The notes: generated by a model from the sequence alone, not told the origin. Shown: positions 8,814 through 16,972, numbered from the stretch's first letter. The stretch: 64,000 bases of DNA from Pseudomonas sp. ADAK18 (GCF_012935695.1 NZ_CP052859.1:2521001-2585000), one strand, 5' to 3'. A program made the numbers and translations.

Positions 8814-8829
8814 CGGAACCGTATCAAAA

Positions 8830-8918
8830 TGTGGGAGCGGGCTTGCTCGCGAAAGCGGTGGTTCAGCCATATATTTGCTGACTGAATGGCCGCTATCGCA
8901 GGCAAGCCAGCTCCCACA
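8830..8918. repeat. REPIN between mtlD and mtlY
   Basis: Inverted REP arms (TGTGGGAGCGGGCTTGCTCG and the facing GCAAGCCAGCTCCCACA) flank about 45 bp. It lies wholly in the 147-bp gap between two co-directional operon genes. Confidence 0.85.
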
Positions 8919-8960
8919 CTGACCGCATTCCATACCTATAAACGTGCTGAGCGACCCACC

Positions 8961-10442
8961 ATGACCCAGCAAAACCTTTACCTCGGCATCGATTGCGGCA
9001 CCCAAGGCACCAAGGCCATCGTCCTCGACGCCGCCAGCGGCAAGGTCCTTGGCCTTGGCGCCGCCAGCCACACACTGATCAGCGGTGCCAACGGCCGCCG
9101 TGAACAGGACACCCAAGAGTGGCTGGATGCCTTTACCGAAGCCACCCACCGCGCCTTGCAACAGGCAGGGGTCGATGGCCAGGACATCCTGGCCATCGGC
9201 GTTTCCGGCCAGCAACACGGCTTGGTGCTGCTGGATGACCACGGCAAGGTCCTGCGCCCGGCCAAACTGTGGTGCGACACTGAAACCACGCCAGAAAACG
9301 ATCGCCTGTTACAGCATCTGGGCGGCGAAAGCGGATCTCTGGAGCGCCTCGGCGTGGCCATTGCGCCCGGCTACACCGTGTCCAAGTTGCTCTGGACCCG
9401 CGAGCAGCACCCGGATGTTTTCGCCCGCATCGCCCATATCCTGCTGCCCCACGACTACCTTAACTATTGGCTCACCGGCCGTGCCTGTGCGGAATACGGT
9501 GATGCTTCTGGCACTGGTTACTTCAACGTACGGACTCGCGAGTGGGACCTGCCGCTGTTGCGCCATATCGACCCCGATGGACGTCTGGAAGCGGCGTTAC
9601 CAACGCTGATCGAGGCCCACGAAAGCGTCGGCACCATCCTGCCAGCCATCGCCGAGCGCCTTGGGATCAACCCCAATGCCCAAGTATCCAGCGGCGGTGG
9701 CGACAACATGATGGGCGCCATCGGTACCGGCAATATCGTCCCTGGGGTGATTACCATGAGCCTGGGCTCGTCCGGTACGGTCTATGCCTTCAATGATCAG
9801 CCCAATGTCAGCCCTCAGGCGTCGGTGGCGACCTTTTGCTCGTCCAGCGGCGGCTGGCTGCCGTTGATCTGCACCATGAACCTGACCAACGCCACCGGGG
9901 TTATCCGTGAGTTGTTCGAGCTCGACCTCGCCAGCTTCAATGCCTTGGTCGCTCAGGCACCCGTCGGGGCTGACGGGGTGAGCATGCTGCCGTTCCTCAA
10001 CGGCGAACGGGTGCCCGCCCTGCCCCACGCCACCGGTAGCCTATTGGGATTGACCATGACCAACCTGACGCGCGCCAATCTCTGTCGCGCGGTGGTCGAG
10101 GGCACCACCTTCGGCTTGCGGTATGGCCTGGACCTGTTGCGCGAGACCGGCCTGCAAAGTCAGAGTATCCGCCTGATCGGCGGAGGTTCGAAAAGTCCCG
10201 TCTGGCGGCAGATGGTCGCCGACATCATGAACACCGAAGTTATCTGTACCGAACAAAGCGAGGCAGCGGCCCTGGGCGCGGCGATCCAGGCGGCCTGGAG
10301 CCAGTCCGGTGAAAGCCTGGCAGCGCTATGCCTGCGTTGTGTCAGCGTCGACCCGGCCAGCCGCACCCTGCCGACCGCAACCAGCGTCAGCGCCTATCAG
10401 CAGGCCTATGAGCGCTATCAACAGCACGTGGCATCCCTTTAA
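8961..10442 (+). CDS. mtlY: xylulokinase
   Basis: A 493-residue FGGY-family carbohydrate kinase that phosphorylates D-xylulose, the product of arabitol oxidation by the same dehydrogenase. The N-terminal phosphate-binding motif is LGIDCGTQGTKAIVLD, the second nucleotide site includes SSGGGDNMMGAIGTGN (~233), and the adenosine motif is GGGSKSPVWRQMVADIM (~408). The start at 8961 is chosen because the family begins right at this Met; the open frame further upstream runs into the REPIN. It corresponds to xylB elsewhere and mtlY in the P. fluorescens operon. Confidence 0.93.
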   Translation: MTQQNLYLGIDCGTQGTKAIVLDAASGKVLGLGAASHTLISGANGRREQDTQEWLDAFTEATHRALQQAGVDGQDILAIGVSGQQHGLVLLDDHGKVLRPAKLWCDTETTPENDRLLQHLGGESGSLERLGVAIAPGYTVSKLLWTREQHPDVFARIAHILLPHDYLNYWLTGRACAEYGDASGTGYFNVRTREWDLPLLRHIDPDGRLEAALPTLIEAHESVGTILPAIAERLGINPNAQVSSGGGDNMMGAIGTGNIVPGVITMSLGSSGTVYAFNDQPNVSPQASVATFCSSSGGWLPLICTMNLTNATGVIRELFELDLASFNALVAQAPVGADGVSMLPFLNGERVPALPHATGSLLGLTMTNLTRANLCRAVVEGTTFGLRYGLDLLRETGLQSQSIRLIGGGSKSPVWRQMVADIMNTEVICTEQSEAAALGAAIQAAWSQSGESLAALCLRCVSVDPASRTLPTATSVSAYQQAYERYQQHVASL

Positions 10443-10454
10443 GAGCGAACGAAT

Positions 10455-11393
10455 ATGTATTTGGTATGTGGCGAAGCGCTGTTTGATTTTTTCAGCGAGG
10501 AAGATGCCAGCGGTCAGGCGTCGAAGGTCAACTACAAGGCCATTGCCGGCGGCTCGCCGTTCAATGTGGCGGTGGGTCTGCGCCGCCTGGGGATCGATGC
10601 GGGGCTGTTTGCCGGGTTGTCCAGCGATTACCTGGGACGACGCTTGCTGCAGGTGCTCAAGGACGAAGGTGTGCGTGAGGACTACCTGCTGGAGTTCACC
10701 GCCCCCACCACCCTGGCGATGGTCGCAGTGGGCGCCAATGGCTCACCGCAGTACAGCTTTCGCGGTGAGGGTTGTGCAGACCGACAATTGCAACTGAAGC
10801 ATTTGCCGACCCTTGGCGCCGATATTCGCGGCGTGCATATCGGCTCGTTCTCCCTGGTGGTCCAACCGATTGCCGATACCTTGCTGGCTCTGGTCCGTCG
10901 GGAAAGTGGCAAGCGCCTGATCAGCCTTGATCCCAACGTACGCCTGAACCCTGAGCCGAATATTGAATTGTGGCGCCAGCGCGTGGCCGAGCTGGTCAAG
11001 CATGCCGACCTGATCAAGGTCAGCGATGAAGACCTGCACCTGCTATATCCCGACCAGTCACCCGAAAGCGTCCTGCAAGGTTGGTTGCAGTACCGTTGCC
11101 AATTGGTGTTCCTGACCCGTGGCGGTGACGGTGCCAGCGTGTTCAGCCGCCAGCACGGCAGTTGGACAGCGCCAGCGGTCAAGGTGGTGATGGCCGATAC
11201 TGTCGGCGCCGGGGATACCTTCCAAGCTGCGTTGATTGCCTGGTTGACCGAGCAGCAATTGGACTCGGTCGATGGGCTGCAGAACCTCTCCAGGGCGCAG
11301 ATCGACAGCATGCTCAATTTCGCCATCCGTGCTGCAGCGCTGACGTGTGGCAAGACCGGGCCAGACTTGCCGTATCGACATCAACTGGGTTGA
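10455..11393 (+). CDS. mtlZ: fructokinase (PfkB family)
   Basis: A 312-residue ribokinase-type sugar kinase, last gene of the mannitol operon, converting fructose from MtlD to fructose 6-phosphate. PfkB signature 1 is AGGSPFNVAVGLRRLG (~31-46). Signature 2, with the catalytic Asp, is DTVGAGDTFQAAL (~250). It starts 12 nt after mtlY. A convergent aquaporin gene begins 7 nt beyond its stop, with no room for a separate strong terminator between them. Confidence 0.93.
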   Translation: MYLVCGEALFDFFSEEDASGQASKVNYKAIAGGSPFNVAVGLRRLGIDAGLFAGLSSDYLGRRLLQVLKDEGVREDYLLEFTAPTTLAMVAVGANGSPQYSFRGEGCADRQLQLKHLPTLGADIRGVHIGSFSLVVQPIADTLLALVRRESGKRLISLDPNVRLNPEPNIELWRQRVAELVKHADLIKVSDEDLHLLYPDQSPESVLQGWLQYRCQLVFLTRGGDGASVFSRQHGSWTAPAVKVVMADTVGAGDTFQAALIAWLTEQQLDSVDGLQNLSRAQIDSMLNFAIRAAALTCGKTGPDLPYRHQLG

Positions 11394-11400
11394 GTCCTGC

Positions 11401-12084
11401 CTATTTCTCCTTGAGCGCCCCGGCCAGGCAGGCCCCCAACGCTCCCCCCAACAGCGGAGCCAGCCAGAACAGCCAGAGCTGTGACAGGTAGGCGGTACCG
11501 GCGAACAACGCCGGTCCCGTACTGCGGGCCGGGTTGATTGAGGTGTTGGTGATGGGCGTCGCCACCAGATGGATCAGCATCAGCGCCAGCCCCATGGCAA
11601 TGGGCGCAAACCCCGCCGGTGCTCCCGGCGCCGTGACCCGCATGAAGATGAACACATAAAATAGCGTCGCCACGACTTCGACCACCAGCGCCGCCAACAG
11701 GCTGTAGCGGTCCGGACTCAATGGGCCATAGCCATTCGCCGCGAACGCGCCTATTTCAAAGCCCGGGCGGCCACTGGCAATCAGCGCCAGGACAGCAGCA
11801 GCCACGACAGCGCCAGCCACTTGGGCAATGATGTAGGGCAGCACATCAACTCCCTCGACCCGACGTTCGAGCCATAGGCCAATGGTCACCGCCGGGTTGA
11901 AGTGCGCCCCGGAAATACCACCCACTGCGTAGGACATCGTCAACACCGCCAGGCCAAACGCGAGGGCTACTCCGAAATAACCGATACCTGACTCAGGCAA
12001 CACCGCCGCCAAAATGGCGCTGCCACAACCACCGAAGGTCAACCAGAAGGTTCCGAGAAACTCTGCTGCGATTTTTTGTTGCAA
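11401..12084 (-). CDS. aqpZ: aquaporin Z
   Basis: This MIP-family water channel of ~227 residues has both NPA boxes (HFNPAVTIG and [12 protein letters not shown]) and six hydrophobic segments. The region after the second box, with its Arg, matches a water-selective rather than glycerol-type pore. The start is placed at a TTG (12084) giving [15 protein letters not shown], which matches E. coli AqpZ in length (231). The frame extends to an ATG-type start at 12162, but the extra ~26 residues are unlike the family. It is convergent with mtlZ. Confidence 0.88.
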   Translation of the reverse strand: MQQKIAAEFLGTFWLTFGGCGSAILAAVLPESGIGYFGVALAFGLAVLTMSYAVGGISGAHFNPAVTIGLWLERRVEGVDVLPYIIAQVAGAVVAAAVLALIASGRPGFEIGAFAANGYGPLSPDRYSLLAALVVEVVATLFYVFIFMRVTAPGAPAGFAPIAMGLALMLIHLVATPITNTSINPARSTGPALFAGTAYLSQLWLFWLAPLLGGALGACLAGALKEK

Positions 12085-12391
12085 GATCAACCCCACGCAT
12101 TGCACATGCCCTCTCGCTGAGGAACCCGGCAGGGACGTTAACAACGTAAATGCCGTGTACATATCAGACTTTTCCGGTAGGCATGTTGATTTTCCAAACC
12201 AGCAGCGCAGGCCCTTTCGATGGGCGCGGTATTTGTGTGAGATGAAGGTTTTGTCAGCAAAGCCCGGCTTAATCCATGGTTAATCCCCCACGCCGAGAGT
12301 GAAATCGACCGCACTCGCACAGCTCCTGTGCCTTGAGCGGTCGCTCCTCCATCACGTTGATGGATGGCCGAACGACTAGCGGAGAAACACC
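12085..12391. other. 307-bp gap, no gene recognised
   Basis: This divergent gap between aqpZ and the DUF2790 gene should contain both promoters. I see no credible small gene, strong hairpin or REP element in it. Confidence 0.4.
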
Positions 12392-12649
12392 ATGAAACTG
12401 CGTACGTTAATGCTCGGTGGTGCACTTGCCCTGACTGCTGTAACGGGGATGGCGCAGGCGGATACCACGCCCGTAGTGCCCTATCACTACGGCATGCCGT
12501 TGAATATTGCCAAGGTGATTTCAATGAACGAAACCCCGACCAATGAATGCAAGGTGATCAAGGCGGATATGAAGTTCCTGGACAAGGCCGGGAAAGTCGA
12601 AGACGTCAGTTATCACAAACTGTCAGAAGCCTGTGATTTTCAGAATTGA
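12392..12649 (+). CDS. DUF2790 small secreted protein
   Basis: An 85-residue protein with a signal peptide (cleavage likely after MAQA, ~24). The mature DUF2790 region contains the family pattern YHYGMPLNIAKVIS and two cysteines (NECKVI and EACDFQN), probably a disulfide. DUF2790 proteins are small periplasmic proteins found mainly in Pseudomonas, often in several copies; their function is unknown. The RBS GCGGAGAAACACC precedes the ATG. It is monocistronic and ends before a hairpin. Confidence 0.85.
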   Translation: MKLRTLMLGGALALTAVTGMAQADTTPVVPYHYGMPLNIAKVISMNETPTNECKVIKADMKFLDKAGKVEDVSYHKLSEACDFQN

Positions 12650-12668
12650 GGGACGGTGAAACAACAGT

Positions 12669-12690
12669 GGGCCTGGAATTTACCAGGCCC
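12669..12690. terminator. hairpin between DUF2790 and DUF1652 genes
   Basis: GGGCCTGG (12669-12676) and CCAGGCCC (12683-12690) form a perfect 8-bp stem with a 6-nt loop between convergent genes. No T-tract follows on either strand. Confidence 0.5.
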
Positions 12691-12728
12691 TGAGCTCATC
12701 GTTGACGCAACCTCAGCCGTCCCTTTAG

Positions 12729-12998
12729 CTAGTGCCAGGGACGCTCCCCTACTCGTTTAAGCGCCGGAGCATGTGGATGCTTGAGGTCCTCACGCAACCC
12801 GGTGATCAGGTTGCAAAGGGCTCGACTGCTATCGAGTTTGTCGGCGCAAATGCCGGTCACCACAAGGTTCACCCGATCGTGGTCCTTTTCGTCGTAGACC
12901 TTGACCGTCAACGACGCGTCCTCGGCCTTGATGCACTCACAACGCTTAGGCAGGAAACTTCCTTCAATAATGCTGCGTAACTCTAGATCCGAAAGCAT
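12729..12998 (-). CDS. DUF1652 domain protein
   Basis: An 89-residue protein of the Pseudomonas DUF1652 family, recognised by ELRSIIEGSFLPKRCEC at the N-terminus and VVTGICADKLDSSRALCNL near residue 55. The start at 12998 is supported by AGGAGAGG 6 nt upstream and by the family beginning there; the longer frame to 13091 is rejected. There is no signal peptide or membrane segment, so it is cytoplasmic. Its function is unknown. Confidence 0.8.
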   Translation of the reverse strand: MLSDLELRSIIEGSFLPKRCECIKAEDASLTVKVYDEKDHDRVNLVVTGICADKLDSSRALCNLITGLREDLKHPHAPALKRVGERPWH

Positions 12999-13228
12999 AG
13001 CCAACCTCTCCTTTTTTGTGACTGCCAATGGTTTTTTATAACGATTGATAACAAGCTGATGCGCCTTGCCAACCCTGGAAAACGCACTCACTTATCTAGC
13101 GTACTCGGCTGTGTCTGAACTCGTTGGACCCTTTTCTCATAAGCGACAACGATACTTATATAAGTTCTAATACCCCGGCTTTTGTCATGTACTAATGTTC
13201 TATCCGTAAACTTTTACAAGGACGCACC

Positions 13229-13711
13229 ATGATTTCCTCCCTTCGCCTCTCCATCGCCGGCCTCGCATTGACAGGCCTGTGCGCCCAGGCCAACGCCGCC
13301 AAACTTGAAGATATTGCGCCCTACCCCAAGGCTGACGCGGGGTTCGTACGCCAGGTCATCCACCTGCCGGCGCAAAACAACGAAGCGGACTTCAAGGTCG
13401 AAATCCTCGCCGGCAAGACCCTCGACGTAGACTGCAATCTGCAGCGTCTGGGCGGCATGCTGGAAGAAAAGAACCTTGAAGGCTGGGGCTATTCCTTTTA
13501 TCGGCTGGAGACGGTCAGCAGCCCCATCAGCACCATGATGGGCTGCCCCGACGGCAAGACCCACAAGGACTTCGTGCCCGTGGTGGGTGATGGTTTTGTA
13601 CTGCGTTACAACAGCAAACTGCCCATCGTTGTATATGTACCAAAAAATGTCGAAGTTCGTTATCGGATCTGGTCAGCCTCGGCTACGGTCAATAACGCCG
13701 TCGCCGAATAA
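13229..13711 (+). CDS. eco: ecotin, periplasmic serine-protease inhibitor
   Basis: This 160-residue protein has a signal peptide (ends near AQANA, ~23) and is closely similar to E. coli ecotin: [10 protein letters not shown] at the start of the mature protein, the reactive loop [14 protein letters not shown] with the P1 Met, and [16 protein letters not shown]. Two cysteines (CNLQ and MGCPDG) match the conserved disulfide. Ecotin dimers inhibit trypsin-fold proteases in the periplasm, protecting against host or predator proteases. An AAGGA RBS precedes the ATG. It is convergent with the threonine dehydratase gene. Confidence 0.94.
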   Translation: MISSLRLSIAGLALTGLCAQANAAKLEDIAPYPKADAGFVRQVIHLPAQNNEADFKVEILAGKTLDVDCNLQRLGGMLEEKNLEGWGYSFYRLETVSSPISTMMGCPDGKTHKDFVPVVGDGFVLRYNSKLPIVVYVPKNVEVRYRIWSASATVNNAVAE

Positions 13712-13736
13712 GCGGGCTTAAACGATTAATCCGGTA

Positions 13737-14768
13737 TCACGCCCCTACTTGCGCCGCCACCCGTTCGGCGACATGACGCAAACTGTCAAAGTTGATATTG
13801 GCACCGGAATTAATCGCCACCAGTGTCTGGCCCTGGATACCGGTCTGCGCCACATAACGGCAGATTCCAGCCACGGCCAGAGCACCTGAAGGCTCGGTGA
13901 TGGAACGGGTGTCGTCGTAGATCAGTTTGATGGCGCTGCACAGTTGATCGTTGCTGACGGTGATCACCTCATCGACGTACTGCCGGCAGATTTCAAAGCC
14001 ACAGGCGCCGATCTGCGCGACAGCCGTGCCATCGGCAAACGGGTCAACGCTGGGCAACACCACGCGTTCACCGGCTTGTAATGCAGCCAGCAGGCAACTG
14101 GAACCCTCAGGCTCCACACCGATGATGCGCACCTCGGGCCGCAGGTATTTTACGTAGGCTGCGATTCCGGCGATGAGGCCCCCACCGCCCACCGGCACGA
14201 AGATCACATCCAACGGTCCTTGCTGCTGGCGCAACACCTCCATGGCCACAGTACCCTGCCCGGCGATCACGTCCGGGTCATCGAACGGCGAGACAAAGGT
14301 GCAACCCGACGCCTCGGCCAATTGCAACGCATGGGCCAGAGCAAAGGGAAAGCTGGCACCGTGCAAGACCGCCTCGGCTCCCCGAGAGCGCACCCCCACC
14401 ACTTTGAGTTCCGGGGTGCTGCAAGGCATGACAATGGTGGCTTTGATCCCCAACTGCCGCGCCGCCAGCGCCACGCCTTGTGCATGATTGCCCGCCGAGG
14501 CGGTCACCACACCTCGCGCTTTTTGCTCATCCGTGAGCTGTACCAGTTTGTTGTAGGCCCCGCGAATCTTGAAAGAAAACGTCGGCTGCAGGTCTTCGCG
14601 CTTGAGCAGGACCTGGTTGCCGAGCAGCGCCGAGAGCGCCGGCGCCATCTGCAACGGAGTCCGCACCGCCAGGTCGTAGACCGGCGCGGCCAGGATCTTT
14701 TTCACGTAGCGCTCAAGCAATCCCCGGTCAGAGATCGGGGTCACAGGAAGTGGCTGGCGGGTGCTCAT
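13737..14768 (-). CDS. ilvA: threonine ammonia-lyase, catalytic domain only
   Basis: A 343-residue PLP enzyme of fold type II that converts threonine to 2-oxobutanoate, the first step of isoleucine synthesis. The PLP lysine is in SFKIRGAYNKL (~55), the phosphate loop is PVGGGGLIAG (~190), and SAGNHAQGVALAA follows the family. It stops right after the catalytic core (AINSGANINFDSLRHV), lacking the C-terminal ACT-like allosteric domains of full-length (~500-residue) IlvA. So feedback control by isoleucine at the protein level is not expected in the same form. Transcription seems to be controlled instead by an attenuator at 14805-14917. The ATG is preceded by CAGGAGACACCG. Pseudomonads often carry more than one ilvA-like gene. 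Confidence 0.88.
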   Translation of the reverse strand: MSTRQPLPVTPISDRGLLERYVKKILAAPVYDLAVRTPLQMAPALSALLGNQVLLKREDLQPTFSFKIRGAYNKLVQLTDEQKARGVVTASAGNHAQGVALAARQLGIKATIVMPCSTPELKVVGVRSRGAEAVLHGASFPFALAHALQLAEASGCTFVSPFDDPDVIAGQGTVAMEVLRQQQGPLDVIFVPVGGGGLIAGIAAYVKYLRPEVRIIGVEPEGSSCLLAALQAGERVVLPSVDPFADGTAVAQIGACGFEICRQYVDEVITVSNDQLCSAIKLIYDDTRSITEPSGALAVAGICRYVAQTGIQGQTLVAINSGANINFDSLRHVAERVAAQVGA

Positions 14769-14804
14769 CGGTGTCTCCTGGATTTTTTGCAGAGCCCTGG
14801 AGAC

Positions 14805-14880
14805 GGAAAAACAAAACCCGCCTCTAAGGCGGGTTTGGGTACAGCCGTGCGCTATCCCGCCAAATAAGGAATGGCGGTAA
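14805..14880 (-). promoter_or_regulatory. transcription attenuator in the ilvA leader
   Basis: On the minus strand four segments occur in order: A ACCGCCA (~14872-14878), B TGGCGGG (~14856-14862), C AAACCCGCC (14828-14836 complement) and D GGCGGGTTT (14814-14822 complement). A pairs with B (6 bp), B can instead pair with C (GGCGGG/CCCGCC), and C:D is a 9-bp terminator stem followed by TTGTTTTT. Ile codons of a short upstream frame overlap A, and its stop codon lies next to B. Stalling at Ile codons would free B to pair with C and prevent termination. Confidence 0.75.
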
Positions 14881-14917
14881 TAATGCTTGGCTGGGAACGG
14901 AAGGCTTGAAATGTCAT
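14852..14917 (-). CDS. ilvA leader peptide (21 residues, Ile-containing)
   Basis: An ATG frame of 21 codons ends TAG at 14852 and encodes a peptide finishing SIITAIPYLAG, with three Ile, two Thr and one Leu. The tandem ATT ATT ACC codons lie just upstream of attenuator segment A. No Shine-Dalgarno sequence is visible, but a good sigma-70-type promoter places the transcript start only about 2 nt before the ATG, so translation may be near-leaderless. It is not homologous to a known peptide; the call rests on its position and codon content. Confidence 0.6.
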   Translation of the reverse strand: MTFQAFRSQPSIITAIPYLAG

Positions 14918-14925
14918 GACATCAA

Positions 14926-14954
14926 AATTAACCGGGAGGGTTGTGACAAGTCAA
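14926..14954 (-). promoter_or_regulatory. predicted sigma-70 promoter of the ilvA leader
   Basis: On the minus strand, -35 TTGACT (14949-14954) and -10 TTAATT (14926-14931) are separated by exactly 17 bp. The expected start point is near 14919, two bases before the leader ATG. Confidence 0.6.
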
Positions 14955-15001
14955 TGGCCAAGCGTTGTTGGCCCAAAGACTTTACGAGCGACATACGAAA
15001 C

Positions 15002-15018
15002 ATATACGATTCGTATAT
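15002..15018. promoter_or_regulatory. perfect palindrome upstream of the parD-like gene (candidate operator)
   Basis: ATATACGA-T-TCGTATAT is a perfect 8+1+8 inverted repeat, 20 bp before the ParD-like start. Its position fits autoregulation by the ParD-like protein, as is common for antitoxins. Confidence 0.5.
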
Positions 15019-15038
15019 CAATCGACGCAGTGAAGCTT

Positions 15039-15239
15039 ATGGGCATCGTCAAGATCACCGACCAATTGCATGAACAAGTCCGTCTGGCCAGCGCCACCAT
15101 GGACCGCTCCATCAACGCCCAAGCAGAATTCTGGATCAAGATCGGCCTGTTGGCCGAGCTCAATCCCCACCTGGCCTACAACGACCTGATCAACAAGCTG
15201 TTGTTGGACAAACCCGACCTGATCCGAGGGCGCATCTGA
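15039..15239 (+). CDS. ParD-like antitoxin-family protein
   Basis: This 66-residue protein matches the ParD-like family: MGIVKITDQLHEQVRLAS, an N-terminal beta-strand and helix like ribbon-helix-helix DNA-binding proteins, then RSINAQAEFWIKIGLLAE. The start at 15039 is chosen because the family starts there and GCAGTGAAG precedes it; the frame extends further upstream without similarity. Its stop overlaps the ATG of map (TGATG), so translation is coupled. In a normal type II module the toxin gene would occupy the place of map. A perfect palindrome upstream may be its operator. Confidence 0.8.
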   Translation: MGIVKITDQLHEQVRLASATMDRSINAQAEFWIKIGLLAELNPHLAYNDLINKLLLDKPDLIRGRI

Positions 15240-15994
15240 TGATCAAGAGTGCCGAACAGATTGCAGTGATGCGTGAATCGGGCCGCCTGCTGGCGAAGGT
15301 ATTCACCATGCTCGACGGTTTTGTCACCGCCGGCCAGTCAACACTGGAACTGGACAGCGCCGTGGAAGCCTTCATCCGCGGCGAGCTGCAAGCCCGCCCG
15401 GCCAGCTTGGGACAATACGACTACCCCTTCTGCATTAACACCTCGATCAACGAAGTGGTGTGCCATGGCATGCCCGATGCCAAGGCGGTGCTCAAGGACG
15501 GCGACATCGTCAACATTGACATCACCCTGGAGAAAGGTGGCTTTATCGCTGACTCCAGCAAGATGTACATGATCGGCACCGTCACGCCCAAGGCCAAACG
15601 CCTGGTGGAAATGACCTTCGAGGCGATGTGGGCCGGGATCCGCCAGGTCCGACCGGGCGCGCGCCTGGGGGATATCGGTCATGCCATCCAGACCCATGCC
15701 CAGAACAACGGTTACAGCGTGGTCCGCGAATATTGCGGGCACGGCATCGGCAAGGAGATGCATGAAGAGCCGCAGATCCTGCACTTCGGCCGCCCCGGCA
15801 CCGGCCTGACGCTGCGTGAAGGCATGGTGTTTACCATCGAACCGATGTTGAACCAGGGCAGCGCCAAGGTTCGCAGCTTGAACGATGGATGGACGGTGGT
15901 GACGCGGGACAACAGTTTGTCAGCGCAGTGGGAACATACGGTGGCGGTGACGGCGGATGGTTTTGAAGTGCTGACGCTGCAACCCAACGCCTAG
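15239..15994 (+). CDS. map: methionine aminopeptidase, type I
   Basis: A 251-residue enzyme that removes the initiator Met from nascent proteins. All five metal ligands of the pita-bread fold are visible: two Asp in NIDIT and FIADSSKMY, His in CGHGIGKEMHEEPQ, Glu in FTIEPM and Glu in QWEHTVAVT, and the substrate His (CHGMPDA) is present. The length fits the short type Ia form. The housekeeping map is usually beside rpsB/tsf; this one, coupled to a ParD-like gene, is probably an additional copy. The ATG overlaps the upstream stop by one base. Confidence 0.92.
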   Translation: MIKSAEQIAVMRESGRLLAKVFTMLDGFVTAGQSTLELDSAVEAFIRGELQARPASLGQYDYPFCINTSINEVVCHGMPDAKAVLKDGDIVNIDITLEKGGFIADSSKMYMIGTVTPKAKRLVEMTFEAMWAGIRQVRPGARLGDIGHAIQTHAQNNGYSVVREYCGHGIGKEMHEEPQILHFGRPGTGLTLREGMVFTIEPMLNQGSAKVRSLNDGWTVVTRDNSLSAQWEHTVAVTADGFEVLTLQPNA

Positions 15995-16024
15995 GCGATA
16001 CACATCAAATGTGGGAGCAGCATC

Positions 16025-16966
16025 TCAGACCGCCTTATCACCGCCCCCGGCAATCCGCTTGAGCCCCAGCACCATTCCCCCCGCGCCCAGCCCCATCGCC
16101 ACCAGAAACAAGGGGTACGCCACCCACCACGGCGTACCCGCCGTCATCATGCTGAACTCGGACATCCCGCCAATACTGGCGATCAGGTTCAACGGTAGAA
16201 ACACCACGTTGATCAGCGTCAACTTGCGCAGCAGGTTGTTCATACTGTTGTTCATCAAGTTGCCCCGGGCATCGATCAGCCCGGAGAACACGTTGGAATA
16301 GATCTCCGCCTGTTTGTAGCACTGGTTGTTCTCGATGATCAGGTCATCGATCAACCCCAGGGTCTCCAGGCTGAAGTGCTCCTTCTCGCCATGGTTGCGC
16401 AACCGCGTCAGCACCGCGCCGTTGCTGTGCAGGGCGTTGATGTAATAGATCAGGCTCTCGCTGAGGCTGAACATCTGCATCAGGTGGCGATTGCTCATCG
16501 AGGCGTTGAACTGCTGCTGCAACTCCCGGGCGACCAGTTTGATCACCTTGAGGTGGCCCAAGTAGTGATGGACGTTGTTGAGCAGCAGATCCAGCAGTAC
16601 GTCCAGCGGCGTATGCAGCGGCCTGCGTGCTCCCAGCCCGGAAAGCTGGCTGTCGCCGGTGGCGATGACAAGCAGGCGATTTTGCGAGAACAGCAAGCCG
16701 CAAGACGACACTTCAAACACTAGGTTGCTGCCACCCGAGTAGTTTTCCGGACGCTTCCAGATCAAAAACAGGTTGTCGGGATGGAACTCAATGCGCGACA
16801 CCTCGTCCGGGTCCAGCGCCGAGGCCAGGGCGTGCTCATCGAGCTTGTAGCGTTCGCGCAGCAGTTCGCGTTCAACACTGTCAGGGTTACTGAACAGCAG
16901 GATTTGGGCGCTGTCGTGTTCGGTGTGGTGTAACGCGCCCTCGCTCAATTCAAAGCGCTGGATCAT
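16025..16966 (-). CDS. CorA/ZntB-family divalent cation transporter-like protein
   Basis: A 313-residue protein with a long soluble N-terminal domain and two C-terminal membrane helices (~250-270 and 285-305). The loop between the helices reads GGMSEFSMMTAGTPWW, so the canonical GMN signature of CorA channels is GMS here. It may still transport Mg, Co, Ni or Zn, but the substrate cannot be inferred. It starts 6 nt after the stop of the RimK-like gene and is likely co-transcribed with it. Confidence 0.85.
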   Translation of the reverse strand: MIQRFELSEGALHHTEHDSAQILLFSNPDSVERELLRERYKLDEHALASALDPDEVSRIEFHPDNLFLIWKRPENYSGGSNLVFEVSSCGLLFSQNRLLVIATGDSQLSGLGARRPLHTPLDVLLDLLLNNVHHYLGHLKVIKLVARELQQQFNASMSNRHLMQMFSLSESLIYYINALHSNGAVLTRLRNHGEKEHFSLETLGLIDDLIIENNQCYKQAEIYSNVFSGLIDARGNLMNNSMNNLLRKLTLINVVFLPLNLIASIGGMSEFSMMTAGTPWWVAYPLFLVAMGLGAGGMVLGLKRIAGGGDKAV

Positions 16967-16972
16967 GGACGA

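Noticed and set aside
14811..14880. Riboswitch instead of attenuator before ilvA
   Set aside because: No known aptamer core is visible, while a stop-coded Ile-containing frame overlaps the pairing segments exactly as attenuation requires.
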